Shown: positions 58,501 through 63,238 of the stretch, piece after piece
Layout of the letters: each line of letters opens with the position of its first letter
How positions within the stretch are numbered: position 1 is the first letter of the stretch
Source: Pyrrhosoma nymphula
Taxonomy: Eukaryota; Arthropoda; Insecta; Odonata; Coenagrionidae
DNA: 64,000 nt
Assembly: GCA_963573305.1 (NCBI GenBank)
Contig: OY754338.1
Coordinates: forward strand, 16,738,192-16,802,191
Reading direction: 5' to 3'
Notes under the pieces: generated by a model
Told to the model about the DNA's origin: nothing
The model's input: only the letters and a program-made list of their open reading frames with translations
Database searches by the model: none
Translations under genes and position numbers: made by a program

Positions 58501-61500
58501 ATAATTTCAAATAAACCACTTGTAAATAAACTAACTTATATTATACTTAAAAATAACTACTTTTTGTTCCGTATTTTCTTAATTTTCGGCCTGAATTAAT
58601 AAATACAAAACAGAATCAGTGCTCCCTGGTCATTATTCACCGTTGAACAGTCATTTGTTTTTACCCAGATACGATTGTGCCAGCTCATTCGTGTGGAAAT
58701 CTTAATAACTTCAAAGTTGCATTCATTACTATAGTGCCGCGACAAAGCTGATGCAAATGGCAAAAAAACGGAAGAAAATTGTCCTTTTCATCACGAAAAA
58801 CTAGAATTGATTAAAAGAAATGAAAAAGGAGAGACTCAGCTTAAACTGGCAAAAGAGTATGATGTGGAGAAAGAAACAATTTACAGTATAATTAAGAATA
58901 AAAGTAAGCTGATGAAGTTCGCTGCAACCTCAGACAGTGGTTTGGGACCCTCAAAGTGTAAGACTATGAAACGATCAACCTTTAAAGATTTAGACTCCGC
59001 CATGCTTCTTTGGTTCAATCAAAAACGGTCAATTCATGGTATACCCGTCTCAGGCCACATGTGCGCTAGGCAGGCGAAACTTTTTCATGAGTCTCTAGGG
59101 ATAGAAGGAGATTTTAAAGCTTCTTCTGCGTGGTTGACGAGATTCAAGCCGCGACAGAAAATTTGTGAAATTGCTATTCAGGGAGAGCGATTGAGTGGCA
59201 ATGTTTCAGCCGCTGATGCTTATCGCTAGGTGTTCACAAAATACATAAAGGAAGAAGAGTTGGCACCCACACAGAAGCTCTGGCGAGTGTTGAAACTTAG
59301 CTGGATTACATGTGACAATTTGATTTCGATTATTGCGACGTAAAAAAAGAACTGCATTAAAAGAAAACATGAAGAAATCAAGTAAACAGCAAAAAATAAC
59401 TTGTTATTTCCGAGATTCACAATAAAAGAATGTGCTCTATTCTGATATTCACTTCGATAATGATTTTTACATCGACTTCAAATACGCAAGACATGCTATT
59501 GTTTTTATTATCGATATGGTCAAGTTAAGCGCCCATTATCTTTTATTTCAAGCATTAGAAACTATTAATTAGAATAGAAAATATTTATAGATGAACATTG
59601 AAGATTTCATGATATTCGAAATAATCAAATTGGAAAATTAACATTTTGTTATTCACTTGTTTTCTTGGCGTAACACCTGCTGTCAATTGTAATGCGAAAT
59701 ATTTTTAATCCTATTAATGCCGAATCTTGATATTATATCACGATATATCAGAGGCTCACAATTATAACAATGTTTTGTATTATATAATCACTTCAATGTC
59801 ATACATTTACTGAAAATAAGCAAGATGTCAGCTTTTATTATCTACGTGGTCAAGCTAAGTAAGTACCCATTATGTTGTGTTTCAAGCATTAGAAGCTATA
59901 AATTTATAAATGTTTACGATATTATTATATTTCGAAATAATAGAAATATTTAGTATTTCATTAGTTGTCTTGCGGTAACCACTGCAGTCTGTTCTGTGAA
60001 ATAGTTTCCATCCTACGAAGTGAAATGTCAATATCAAGACCACATTTTCCATGTTTTTTTGTTATCCGTGTTTTTCGATTATCCGTGCCTCGTCGTGCAT
60101 CCATCAGCACGGATAATCGAGAGTTGACTGTAATTAGAATTACATTGGATACACAAAATTTGCTGTGCAAAAAAACAAATCTTTGCCCACCCATCCCGAT
60201 TACTTTTGGCACGACTGACCATCAAAAAACAACCTCCATCCTCTACCCCCCCTCCCCTCAAATTCAATAAACTCCCGAGGCTCTTTTGCCACCCACTGTT
60301 TTCTCTGAGGCACACGGACAAATGCTCTTTTTCCCACCCTGTCCGCACTCTCCTCTATGCTCTCTCTCCTCCACAGAGTCACCCTCCTTCCCATCAATTG
60401 CTTACTTTCCTTGCTATATAAACCCCCTCCACCATGGGTAGCCACCATATTTGTACCCTAATGCCCTACTTCCTTTGTACTTGATGGTGCCTTATCGCAG
60501 TGAAATGCATCATATGAATGAAAGTTCTGTGCAAAAGAACGTAATTATGTGTTATTTGTCGCCGAGTGTACACATAGATTTCAATGTGAAATTGAAAAGG
60601 TAAAATATTAGGGTTCTAGCATGGCATAATGAAATGTAAATATATTCTATTATCCATGCAACTTTGTCATCCCTTCATTGTTGTTTTCATTTTATTTACA
60701 GATGCTTATGTATCAGTAAACCAAAGGAATGGGAAGCAAATCCTTTGTTTTTGAGAGACTCCTTGGAAGAATATATACGTATTAAGTTTTGATTTCTGCT
60801 CGTCCCAATATACATGCACTAATTTACACCAATACTGCTGATAAAACTATTGAGGGTGGAGAAAAACTGAATGCTGAGTTCATGGCATTAGACGATCAAA
60901 TATTATTTGGACATATCGATCAAGACATTTATGTTTCAAAGAAGTGAAAAATATGAATGTTGATTCTTGCTGGGTTTAATACTGGGTCAGGTCGCATGTT
61001 ATCTTCATGTCTTCAGGGCTATGATGAAGACATGAAGATAACATACATCATAGCCCTGAAAACTTTGGGCAAGTCGCACATCAAAACGTTGGCGGAGATA
61101 GAGGGCCTGGCCCGGTATTTAGCCGGGAAGAATTCACATTCAACATTTGTCGGGGAAGAATCAGTTCTTGCATAATTGAAAATATGTTGACATGATGTAA
61201 GGATAATTAAATTTCCAGCTCCTTGAGGAATTTGAACTTAATAATTTTTCAGGAGCAATATTTTCTATCATTCCATGTTTCCAAAAACAAAAAATAATAT
61301 GTACTCATTAACTCATTTCAATTCAGATGATGTCAAACTGCATCAATCCTTGAAAAACTCTCTTGAAAATACAATTTCCAGTAGGGAATTGCAATGAGCT
61401 TATTTAGTTACATAGTTGCATTTCAACAATTGGTTATTTGCATTCATGCACAGTGAAAAACTGCCACATGAAATAAGCAGAGTGGCCGTTGTGATTCTGT

Positions 61501-61871
61501 AGGTCTATATTCTGTGACTCACAATCAGTTGCAGAAAATAATTGCACCGTCACAAAAATTTCTTTTGAAAGTGTGTTCCAGATTTTCTTTCTCTCTCCAG
61601 TGGTAAATAGATATAAATTGATTTTTTAACTCTTTGTATGTATATTTAAGAACCGCTCTAACATGGATCCCCCCACAGTACAAAATATGTACTCCATTAC
61701 TTTAGCTGCTTGGGCATTCAGTAGTATTATTCCTTGTAAGATGCATATTATAATGCAGGTAAAATAATGTATTATTATTTTCAGGTAATGTTGAAATACT
61801 TGCAAGAAGAAAAAAATGACAAGAAAAAAGAAAATTTCGATGTATCTGGATGGGAGTTGAAGTTGATCCAG
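25499..61871 (+). CDS. SENP1: SENP1/SENP2-like SUMO-specific protease (ULP1 family, peptidase C48), multi-exon gene, 3' end outside window
   Basis: This cysteine protease matures SUMO precursors and removes SUMO from target proteins, usually at the nucleus and nuclear pore. Supported exons: 30475-30805, 31934-32256, 32553-32659, 37460-37740, 40834-40936, 42333-42543, 43152-43271, 53470-53607, 55511-55648 and 61785-61871. Probable or tentative 5' exons are at 25499, 25913, 27119 and 28229. Junctions are GT-AG and consecutive phases agree from 30475 onward. The supported exons encode about 610 residues before the cut, plus about 75-110 from the 5' ones. The amino-terminal half is low-complexity and acidic with SUMO-interacting-like motifs; a charged coiled region (42333 exon) precedes the catalytic domain. 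Catalytic landmarks seen are NWLNDE, FNTFF, RRWTKK, the His of HLEIHW (55562-55564) and the Asp of YYDS (55613-55615). The Cys/Gln exon (family pattern QxNGSDCG) should follow 61871 and is not in view. SENP1 and SENP2 cannot be told apart from this. Confidence 0.9.
25913..25974 (+). CDS. SENP-like protease, probable 5' exon (b)
   Basis: Acceptor TTTATTTCAG and donor GTAAGC bracket 62 nt reading SICRSLTTMSKLDGSHLVRR and ending in phase 0. The ATG at 25939 could be the true start if the upstream exon is untranslated. Confidence 0.55.
25975..27118. other. Protease intron, no recognised repeat
   Basis: AT-rich intronic sequence; a short frame after the 25913 exon continues without splice support. 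Nothing else is recognised. Confidence 0.4.
27119..27200 (+). CDS. SENP-like protease, probable 5' exon (c)
   Basis: Reads RKNFIVPVLPVKRTRVDKCH then MMQQADD in phase 0 and ends before a good donor (GTAAGT at 27201). The acceptor (TGTAAAG) is weak, but it is the only nearby one keeping the frame open. Phase agrees with exon (b) and with the candidate at 28229. Confidence 0.4.
27617..27832. repeat. MITE with AAGGCCGTTTTA-type inverted ends
   Basis: The left end AAGGCCGTTTTAAACGG and the right end, reversed, AAGGTCGTTTTACACG agree at most positions. An internal inverted pair TTTGTTTGTACAAA / CGTTTGTACAAAATC follows. The family is the same as the middle element at 18008-22778. About 216 bp, within a protease intron. 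It is probably Harbinger-like; the target site is ambiguous. Confidence 0.6.
28229..28339 (+). CDS. SENP-like protease, tentative exon (d), 3' boundary unknown
   Basis: After TTTTTAATGTGCAG, the phase-matched frame reads KEGYRSFKGDEGQQTSKSLS then RDRPKLKKHHNNSRHI and a stop. It is basic and serine/lysine-rich, as expected for the disordered nuclear-targeting part. No donor giving phase 0 for the 30475 exon is clear, so an exon may be missing or this may be wrong. Confidence 0.3.
28340..30474. other. Protease intron with no certain feature
   Basis: Several short frames (28516-28791 and 29507-29743) look weakly protein-like but lack splice support. Segments near 29840 and 30330 (CAGGGAAAAGTCAATGAATT; GGGAATTTCAAAATTTTAAC plus GGCCACC) resemble two ends of one repeat; not resolved. 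Confidence 0.3.
30475..30805 (+). CDS. SENP-like protease exon, disordered segment with SUMO-interacting-like motifs
   Basis: Acceptor CTTGTTACAG, donor GTGAGT, 331 nt, phase 0 to 1. Begins KELPFEEFSWTKRNTGKENQ. It contains SDVITLDEAF and VQIIDEDEDVMFL (about 30711-30746), the latter a textbook SUMO-interaction motif: a short hydrophobic run followed by acidic residues. Confidence 0.85.
31007..31036. repeat. AT-rich perfect hairpin
   Basis: AATAAATATCT, a 2-base loop, then AGATATTTATT forms an 11-bp stem. It lies at the far end of the tRNA-like repeat that follows. Confidence 0.5.
31037..31165 (-). repeat. tRNA-Gly-like SINE head or relic
   Basis: On the minus strand, GGTGGCGGCGGGGTAAAGTC (A-box/D-arm), CTGCCAA (a loop with GCC anticodon) and GGTTCGAATCC (perfect B box, in 31092-31106) occur in tRNA order. 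The rest (TTACACCTCCCAGGGCATGG, then TGTGTGTGTTCG) is tRNA-unrelated. This supports a tRNA-derived SINE lying antisense in a protease intron rather than a working tRNA. Confidence 0.55.
31482..31606. repeat. Hairpin MITE-like element
   Basis: GACAACAACAGTTTAGAAAG and GCACTCCTG on the left pair with CAGGAGTGC and GAAACTGTTGTC on the right. About 125 bp, intronic. Confidence 0.55.
31934..32256 (+). CDS. SENP-like protease exon, basic/serine-rich linker
   Basis: Acceptor CTTTTTTCTCAG, donor GTAAAC, 323 nt, phase 1 to 0. Reads RISSYGQPTQDESRRVSSGP, then SLFGLGQPSQNQNGG, then RKSLPPPPTYFGVEAKL. Low-complexity and Ser/Arg/Pro-rich; no fold is expected. Confidence 0.85.
32553..32659 (+). CDS. SENP-like protease exon
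   Basis: Acceptor CTCTCTTTTCAG, donor GTAAGT, 107 nt, phase 0 to 2. Reads CSVIDEMKAYNHMLQQFTSD then FAPKQMNTRFDSQAF. Confidence 0.85.
32828..32905 (-). repeat. SINE-family fragment, antisense
   Basis: The block CCACAAGTGTACATAAGTG, then GAGGAGAAAAATCATTCACC and TTGACC, matches the antisense arm at 54011-54050 and the reverse complement of segments at 38480 and 54085. It ends close to the MITE at 32936. Confidence 0.5.
32936..33207. mobile_element. piggyBac-like MITE flanked by TTAA
   Basis: The left end CACATTCCCTGCC and the right end GGCAGTGAACGTG are near-perfect inverted repeats, each flanked by TTAA (32932-32935 and 33208-33211), the piggyBac target. Inside are two copies of the palindrome TTCGGTC(A)TTA(A)TGACCGAA. 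About 272 bp, no coding capacity. Confidence 0.75.
33225..33510 (+). repeat. tRNA-like SINE interrupted by a hAT-like MITE
   Basis: An A-box-like run (TTGGTAGCATAAGTGCCTGA) and a B-box-like run (CTGGGTTCATATCC) lead into TCCTGGTGAAGGAAAATGAT, which resembles 38485-38515 and 54085-54120. A 162-bp MITE with an 8-bp target duplication splits it at 33308-33469. Confidence 0.6.
33308..33469. mobile_element. hAT-like MITE with 8-bp target duplication
   Basis: Ends CAGTGGCGAATATAGG and, reversed, CAGGGGCGAATATATGG. Flanked by an identical ATCCTGGT (33300-33307 and 33470-33477). It contains a run of 12 or so G near the left and a GGGGGGGCCCGGGCCCCCC block near the right. Size and duplication fit non-autonomous hAT. 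Confidence 0.85.
33511..34560. other. Protease intron, no recognised feature
   Basis: A short segment near 33680-33720 (CCGAGCGCCTCTAGCAGCGG, then GCGGCCTTATTTCGGGG) repeats part of the MITE interior at 33398-33440. Nothing else is seen. Confidence 0.35.
34561..34682. repeat. Pogo/Tigger-like terminal fragment
   Basis: The end GGGGTTTTACTGTA with the preceding AATCACGGGAAAACGTAAAT closely resembles the terminus at 890-943 (AATTGCGGGAAAACGTAATT, GGGGTTTCACTGTA). The opposite end is not identified. Confidence 0.5.
35104..35715 (+). mobile_element. LINE copy 3, 5'-truncated, sense to the protease gene
   Basis: About 610 bp matching the 3' end of the LINE at 1106-1700, opposite strand. Broken frames encode RCRIA/GCRIAMAKEAFSKRRE, GSETWSL-like DNA, LEAFEMWVWRRMEKVSW and RQKRWMEEVLRG. 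It ends with CCAATCAGCTGGTAGAATAC and a short AT tail. Its antisense gives a spurious 200-codon frame. Confidence 0.85.
35716..37459. other. Protease intron with a TACAGT-type MITE end
   Basis: ATACAGTGAATAATTTTGCA near 36037, with AGACCAAAAAAGGGGCAGT and AGGTCTCTTCATTGTATTTA, resembles 55932-56060. These are two copies of one small pogo-like MITE. The rest is unremarkable. Confidence 0.4.
37460..37740 (+). CDS. SENP-like protease exon with clustered SUMO-interacting-like motifs
   Basis: Acceptor CTCTTGTTTCAG, donor GTAAGA, 281 nt, phase 2 to 1. Starts LFESQLKRNHSYSQLQKKK. It then has HVIETIDLSDDDVQEV (about 37536-37585) and VVEIISRKDSDVIPIS (about 37640-37687), both hydrophobic runs next to acidic or serine residues. 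The 4.8 kb intron before it holds two MITEs, a SINE and a LINE fragment. Confidence 0.85.
38430..38525 (+). repeat. SINE-family copy
   Basis: ACTTGGTAGCTTAACTGGCT (A-box-like), then CTCCTGGTCAGGACGAATGA and TATTTCCTCTGTAGAATATT, shared with 33240-33500 and 54085-54130. A 136-codon frame that starts just after it (38521-38931) has protein-like composition but no splice support. Confidence 0.5.
38526..38931 (+). other. Open frame within a protease intron, unassigned
   Basis: The frame runs through MDAHAARLSSLLSSAFGLEN, LEEDETWEWLLVDPQDLGFE and ILPDQQIVDVSLSDLNV to a stop. The acidic, regular composition is unusual for an intron in this AT-rich DNA. It might be an alternative terminal exon, a mobile-element fragment or a processed remnant. 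No family recognised. Confidence 0.25.
39169..39948. mobile_element. hAT-like MITE packed with ATCGAT palindromes, 8-bp target duplication
   Basis: Ends TAGCCTTGTGCGATGA and, reversed, TAGGCTTGTGCGATGA are flanked by GCTGCCAA on both sides (39161-39168 and 39949-39956). The outer 200 bp on the left and 130 bp on the right consist of repeats such as CATCGATGTCGATGAGAAT. The core (about 39420-39820) has no coding capacity. 780 bp in a protease intron. Confidence 0.85.
39957..40833. other. Protease intron, nothing recognised
   Basis: Overlapping frames of 78-110 codons on both strands at 40009-40742 have no domain character and no splice support. Confidence 0.35.
40834..40936 (+). CDS. SENP-like protease exon
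   Basis: Acceptor TTTCTTTATTTAG, donor GTAAGT, 103 nt, phase 1 to 2. Reads RIEADKKLSWAPPNAVEEMI then KKSHVTDEKFLTN. Confidence 0.85.
40937..42332. other. Protease intron, nothing recognised
   Basis: AT-rich. A short inverted pair near 41205-41235 (CTCTGCAAAGGTGATTTTGC / GCAGAG) is too small to classify. Confidence 0.35.
42333..42543 (+). CDS. SENP-like protease exon, charged helical region before the catalytic domain
   Basis: Acceptor TATACTTTTCAG, donor GTACGT, 211 nt, phase 2 to 0. Reads VEKFADEKAKIGKELEREHL, then KKKLWSERRQKFESSLED, and ends with an acidic run (EEISEEEEELPELTQAML). The heptad-like charge pattern suggests a coiled coil or long helix; vertebrate SENP1/2 also have a charged helix before the protease domain. 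Confidence 0.9.
42544..43151. other. Protease intron with an unassigned 79-codon frame
   Basis: The frame at 42886-43125 reads ERLLSNLESMDWTRFDQILI then PDRITASNPSIERCFDYLRC. It looks protein-derived but has no start, splice or family support. Confidence 0.25.
43152..43271 (+). CDS. SENP-like protease exon, start of ULP1 catalytic domain
   Basis: Acceptor TCTTTTACAG, donor GTAAGA, exactly 40 codons in phase 0. Contains ITGADIQTLADSNWLNDE, matching the family's conserved substrate-groove start (IT-x-x-D-x-x-x-L-x-x-x-x-WLNDE). Confidence 0.95.
43764..47562 (-). mobile_element. ~3.8 kb long-TIR DNA transposon, 8-bp target duplication, transposase-like gene
   Basis: The inverted repeats are very long: left 43764-44275 and right about 47100-47562, with a 35-base indel. 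They begin TAGGGCGGATC. The identical flanks ATGGGCAT (43756-43763 and 47563-47570) fit the hAT consensus nTnnnnAn. The minus strand carries a decayed gene from about 46190 to 44646. A very long TIR is unusual for hAT, so the class is uncertain. It sits inside the Harbinger element, which sits inside the 10.2 kb protease intron. Confidence 0.8.
44646..46190 (-). pseudogene. Transposase-like gene of the long-TIR element, frame-broken
   Basis: Parts in order on the minus strand. (1) 46190-45777: an acidic, serine-rich start (MISGDLDASETWRLKKKLRR), then a helical segment MSLRAAAMNISATLADAKLI. (2) about 45760-45500: broken frames containing LYFDGRKDETIIPEN and EEHVMLVE-like blocks. (3) 45494-45309: IGCDGTKVNTGQKGGIIRLL, then PLQWSICQLY and LDGKTKGPN. 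(4) 45241-44957: VIDPVIQRNGFFGHPENLLL. (5) about 44927-44646: after a one-base slip in an A run, HTQAVERFAKEVTQASLTSA and RTKMPTFETK to a stop. The two Asp-containing blocks (FDGRKDE, CDGT) could be DDE catalytic acids. I have seen this protein style in insect and cnidarian genomes but cannot name its superfamily with confidence. Confidence 0.65.
48760..49440 (-). pseudogene. Harbinger nuclease remnant
   Basis: At 49235-49044 the minus strand encodes ISAKHKLAVMLRFLATGKSF and NIAHNTISLFVPEVCTAIYE, matching the helical segment before the Harbinger DDE domain (the L-AVTLRFLATG and H-x-TIS patterns). At about 48850-48765 it encodes HWNFPHCIGALDVKH, equal to the first catalytic block (family: NFP-x-CIGA-x-DGKH) with G replaced by V. 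Frames between the blocks are broken and the distal DDE part is not seen. Confidence 0.7.
49763..50128. other. Protease intron between two transposons, nothing recognised
   Basis: About 360 bp without features. Confidence 0.4.
50129..51691 (-). mobile_element. LINE copy 2, 5'-truncated, antisense to the protease gene
   Basis: About 1.56 kb matching 1119-2700 of the longer copy in the same orientation; similarity stops abruptly at about 51691. The 190-codon frame 51288-50716 keeps QDLFVCFVDFEKAFDRV, RGVRQGCPLSTLLFNVYSEE and SVRFADDKALVSQ, so the catalytic FVDF and FADD blocks are intact in one frame. The tail frame 50738-50382 follows with a shift and contains SILEENGFSGRDIRCRIAVA and LYGSETWSLRRED. 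It is less decayed in this region than copy 1. Confidence 0.9.
51692..52432. other. Protease intron, nothing recognised
   Basis: A segment near 51700-51790 has GTCTAGAGAGTGAGAGTG and similar GA-rich text; no family assigned. Confidence 0.35.
52433..53416. mobile_element. Foldback element with ~440-bp near-perfect inverted arms
   Basis: The left arm 52433-52875 and right arm 52973-53416 are reverse complements at nearly every position. The unique spacer is about 97 bp and itself contains two small palindromes (GGCCACAAGGTGGCC; CTTCAGCGAACTGAAG). Ends are GTTACAAGG / CCTTGTAAC, flanked by TTTA on both sides. Mirror-image frames in the arms are artefacts. The right end is 53 bp from the exon at 53470. 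Confidence 0.9.
53470..53607 (+). CDS. SENP-like protease exon, ULP1 catalytic domain part 2
   Basis: Acceptor CTTTATTTCAG, donor GTATGT, exactly 46 codons in phase 0. Reads VINNYMDMLTQRGQSKEYPS, then VYCFNTFFYPKL, then GYSSIRRWTKK, all hallmarks of the SENP1/2 group. The preceding intron is about 10.2 kb and packed with transposons. Confidence 0.95.
53608..54010. other. Protease intron, nothing recognised
   Basis: Short frames only. Confidence 0.4.
54011..54190. repeat. Head-to-head pair of SINE-family segments forming a hairpin
   Basis: CAGAGGAAAAATCATTCGCC then TTGACC (about 54034-54059) pairs with GGTCAAGGCGAATGATATTT then CCTCT (about 54098-54122). Each arm matches the SINE fragments at 32828, 33470 and 38485. 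Confidence 0.6.
54781..54917. repeat. Hairpin MITE-like element
   Basis: AGGCTGCATTCTCGGGAAT at 54781 pairs with TCCCGAGAATGCAGCCT ending at 54917; a smaller inner palindrome CAGCATCACAGCTG lies within. Intronic, 137 bp. Confidence 0.65.
54918..55510. other. Protease intron, nothing recognised
   Basis: T-rich toward the acceptor. No feature seen. Confidence 0.4.
55511..55648 (+). CDS. SENP-like protease exon with catalytic His and Asp
   Basis: A T-rich acceptor ending TTTTTTTTAG, donor GTAAGG, exactly 46 codons in phase 0. Reads VDIFQKEILIIPLHLEIHWA, then LAVVDFRQKSICYYDSMNG. The His before Trp and the Asp 17 residues later match the catalytic pair of SENP1 in spacing. Confidence 0.95.
55932..56060. 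repeat. TACAGT-type MITE fragment
   Basis: TACAGTAAATCCTTAAATTT, then GACCAAAAAAGTGGGATTAT and TGTCTCTTCATTGTATTTA, paralleling 36037-36165. Probably a small pogo-like MITE. Confidence 0.5.
56066..56745. repeat. Possible TTAA-type MITE, low certainty
   Basis: TTAACCCTTTCGCTACAAAC at the left and GCGAAGGGTTGA at about 56731 look like inverted ends of a widespread arthropod MITE type. The interior shows no further symmetry. Confidence 0.3.
57393..57420. repeat. Isolated pogo-like terminus
   Basis: TACAGTAAACTCTGTTATCC then GGTACTC closely resembles the Tigger end at 58153; no partner end is found. Confidence 0.3.
57561..57787. repeat. Hairpin MITE-like element
   Basis: GCTGTGGATAAATTACATAA, then ATGAGTGGAGAA and TGTTTTGGTC on the left pair with GACCAAAACA, TTCTCCACTCAT and ATAAATTATCCACAGC on the right. 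Arms about 95 bp, about 227 bp in total. Confidence 0.7.
58155..60130 (+). mobile_element. Tigger-like DNA transposon, internally deleted, TA-flanked
   Basis: Perfect 21-bp inverted ends (CAGTCAACTCTCGATTATCCG) flanked by TA (58153-58154 and 60131-60132). GATTATCCG recurs two to three times inside each end, probably transposase-binding sites. 1976 bp long. It holds a truncated transposase frame and, downstream, a roughly 190-bp segment present twice (about 59486-59690 and 59817-59990). Confidence 0.9.
58757..59229 (+). pseudogene. Truncated Tigger transposase: DNA-binding half only
   Basis: A probable start (MAKKRKKIVL at 58757) is followed by a small frameshift near 58790. The open part then reads LIKRNEKGETQLKLAKEYDV then EKETIYSIIKNK, the first helix-turn-helix. 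Next come LDSAMLLWFNQKRSIHGIPV and ASSAWLTRFKPRQ, the CENP-B-type second DNA-binding domain. It stops at 59227-59229; a few more residues (VFTKYIKEEELAPTQ) are recognisable afterward. The whole DDE catalytic domain is deleted, so it could only bind DNA. No sign of selection can be judged from one copy. Confidence 0.8.
60271..61784. other. Protease intron with a double hairpin near 61 kb
   Basis: At 60996-61058, ATGTTATCTTCATGTCTTCA pairs with TGAAGACATGAAGATAACAT. The centre CAGGGCTATGATG also pairs with the following CATCATAGCCCTG, so two alternative stems compete. The frame 60957-61175 across it has no recognised domain. The rest is unremarkable. Confidence 0.4.
61785..61871 (+). CDS. SENP-like protease exon, ULP1 domain part 4 (before the Cys exon)
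   Basis: Acceptor TTATTTTCAG, donor GTATGT, exactly 29 codons in phase 0. Reads VMLKYLQEEKNDKKKENFDV then SGWELKLIQ, matching the segment just before the catalytic Cys in this family. The next exon is not recognisable before 64000. Confidence 0.9.
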
Positions 61872-62216
61872 GTATGTATTTGGTCATGAGTTGTTCTTCG
61901 TGAAAATATCCTAACTGGTTATAGCCAACTCTGCGGCTACTCAGACATATTTTATCACCTTATTTCCACCCACTTTTGCCTAAGTCTGACGATTTTCGCG
62001 TGATTAAATGTCTGATTGCGTCCCGTGCATTGGGCTCTAGATTTGCAGTCCCTTCTGCTGTCACGAGTTCTCTTTTTTCCCAGCTCCTACCACCCCTATG
62101 TTGCATCGCTGATTGAGGTCAACCTTGTCCACTTCTCCATTTCTTTTAACTGGTGACCAGGGTTTGTAATTTATTGCATTTGCTATGAATGCAGAATAAA
62201 TTCATTCAATAAATCA
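61872..62216. other. Sequence downstream of the last visible protease exon; nothing recognised
   Basis: The Cys-containing exon expected next is not found here. Confidence 0.4.
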
Positions 62217-63238
62217 TTCGTTTTGTGATGACAAATGAATATTGCCGTCAATATGAGGCTCGATTCGGGTTATCATGATGAATGGTAAAATATCCTTTGC
62301 AGGATATTTGGAAATTGCCTGACGAGCAGTCCTTCCATCCAGCTATCCCTCTCAATCACTCAGCCGGAAACATTAAGGCTGTCAGATTTTAGGGTGATAC
62401 CTCAGTTGGATCTGAACAATTGGCGTGTCTAAACGGGCTTTTCCCAGAAGACCCTTCAAGAAAAAAGTTCTTCGTCCCTTATTCCTAGGCATGACGACAT
62501 TCATCTGCGAGGGACTCATACAGCGAGAAAGAGAAGGGGGTAACCCGAGAGGATCACTCCTTCACCTTATCTGTTATTATCTACCCTCACCCAGTTTCGC
62601 TTTTACCCAGCTGGCTTTCACTAGTGGGGGACGGGTTGGGCCTCCTTTCAGCAGCCTCGTCAGCCAACACTAGGTTGATACGGCCGATCGATTCAAATTG
62701 TAACCTTACCCCGGTGGTAGCTATGAGGTTGACTTCGCATTCCTTCATGATTTTTCCACAACCTGAAATTATGTTGCGTAGCGCCCGAGAGAGCTTTGAA
62801 ATGCATCGTCATATCAATGTGATAAATAACGTAGTGCATCGGCGCATGCGAAGAGAGAATCGGAACTCTAATCTGTTTTTACTTCCTTTTATAGGAAGCA
62901 TCATTCACTGTTGGAAGTGGATACCACGCCAGGAAATCCATTTTTAGACCGTTGACTTTTACATCGCCATGCTAATAGATAAAGAAATTCTATTTTCACC
63001 GTTTCGCCCAGGAAGGATGTTGCTAGAACGTATTTCACAGGGCTTGATACATACTTGTGCATACTTTATATCAACCGCATCGGAGAAAAAATTATTTAAC
63101 TTGCCTAAAATCGATCATTTCGTGGAAATGCTACTCTGCTATGAGAAGTGATACGAAAATGAGCTGTGATATAAATTCTAGCTACATCGTTCATCTTTCA
63201 ATGCGGATACTTCTCAAGTTGGTACGAAAGTTTAATAC
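62217..63238. repeat. Unclassified ~1 kb interspersed repeat, copy 2
   Basis: Same orientation and near-complete match to 12218-13258, with small indels, for example an extra GGGGACGGGTT near 62628. Both flanks differ between copies, so the shared boundaries mark a dispersed element rather than a segmental duplication. Confidence 0.75.

Larger units (their letters stand above)
57880..60270 (+). mobile_element. Penelope-like retroelement fragment (GIY-YIG domain) interrupted by a Tigger element
   Basis: From the ATG at 57912 the frame encodes MGKPGIYKSICEDCNVVYIG then QTGKN, with GIY at 57924-57932 and YIG at 57963-57971. It continues EHLRSF, an in-frame stop at 58023, then FAKHLNDHNHESDFILEII. 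This is the GIY-YIG endonuclease typical of Penelope-like elements. The frame is broken at 58154 by a TA-flanked Tigger copy and resumes in the same phase after 60132 (IRITLDTQNLLCKKTN), ending near 60270. The reverse transcriptase part is absent. Confidence 0.75.

Noticed and set aside
60700..60960. Possible additional protease exon after TTTATTTACAG
   Set aside because: The frame closes within 17 codons and does not match the ULP1 domain; the phase-consistent chain goes from 55648 to 61785.
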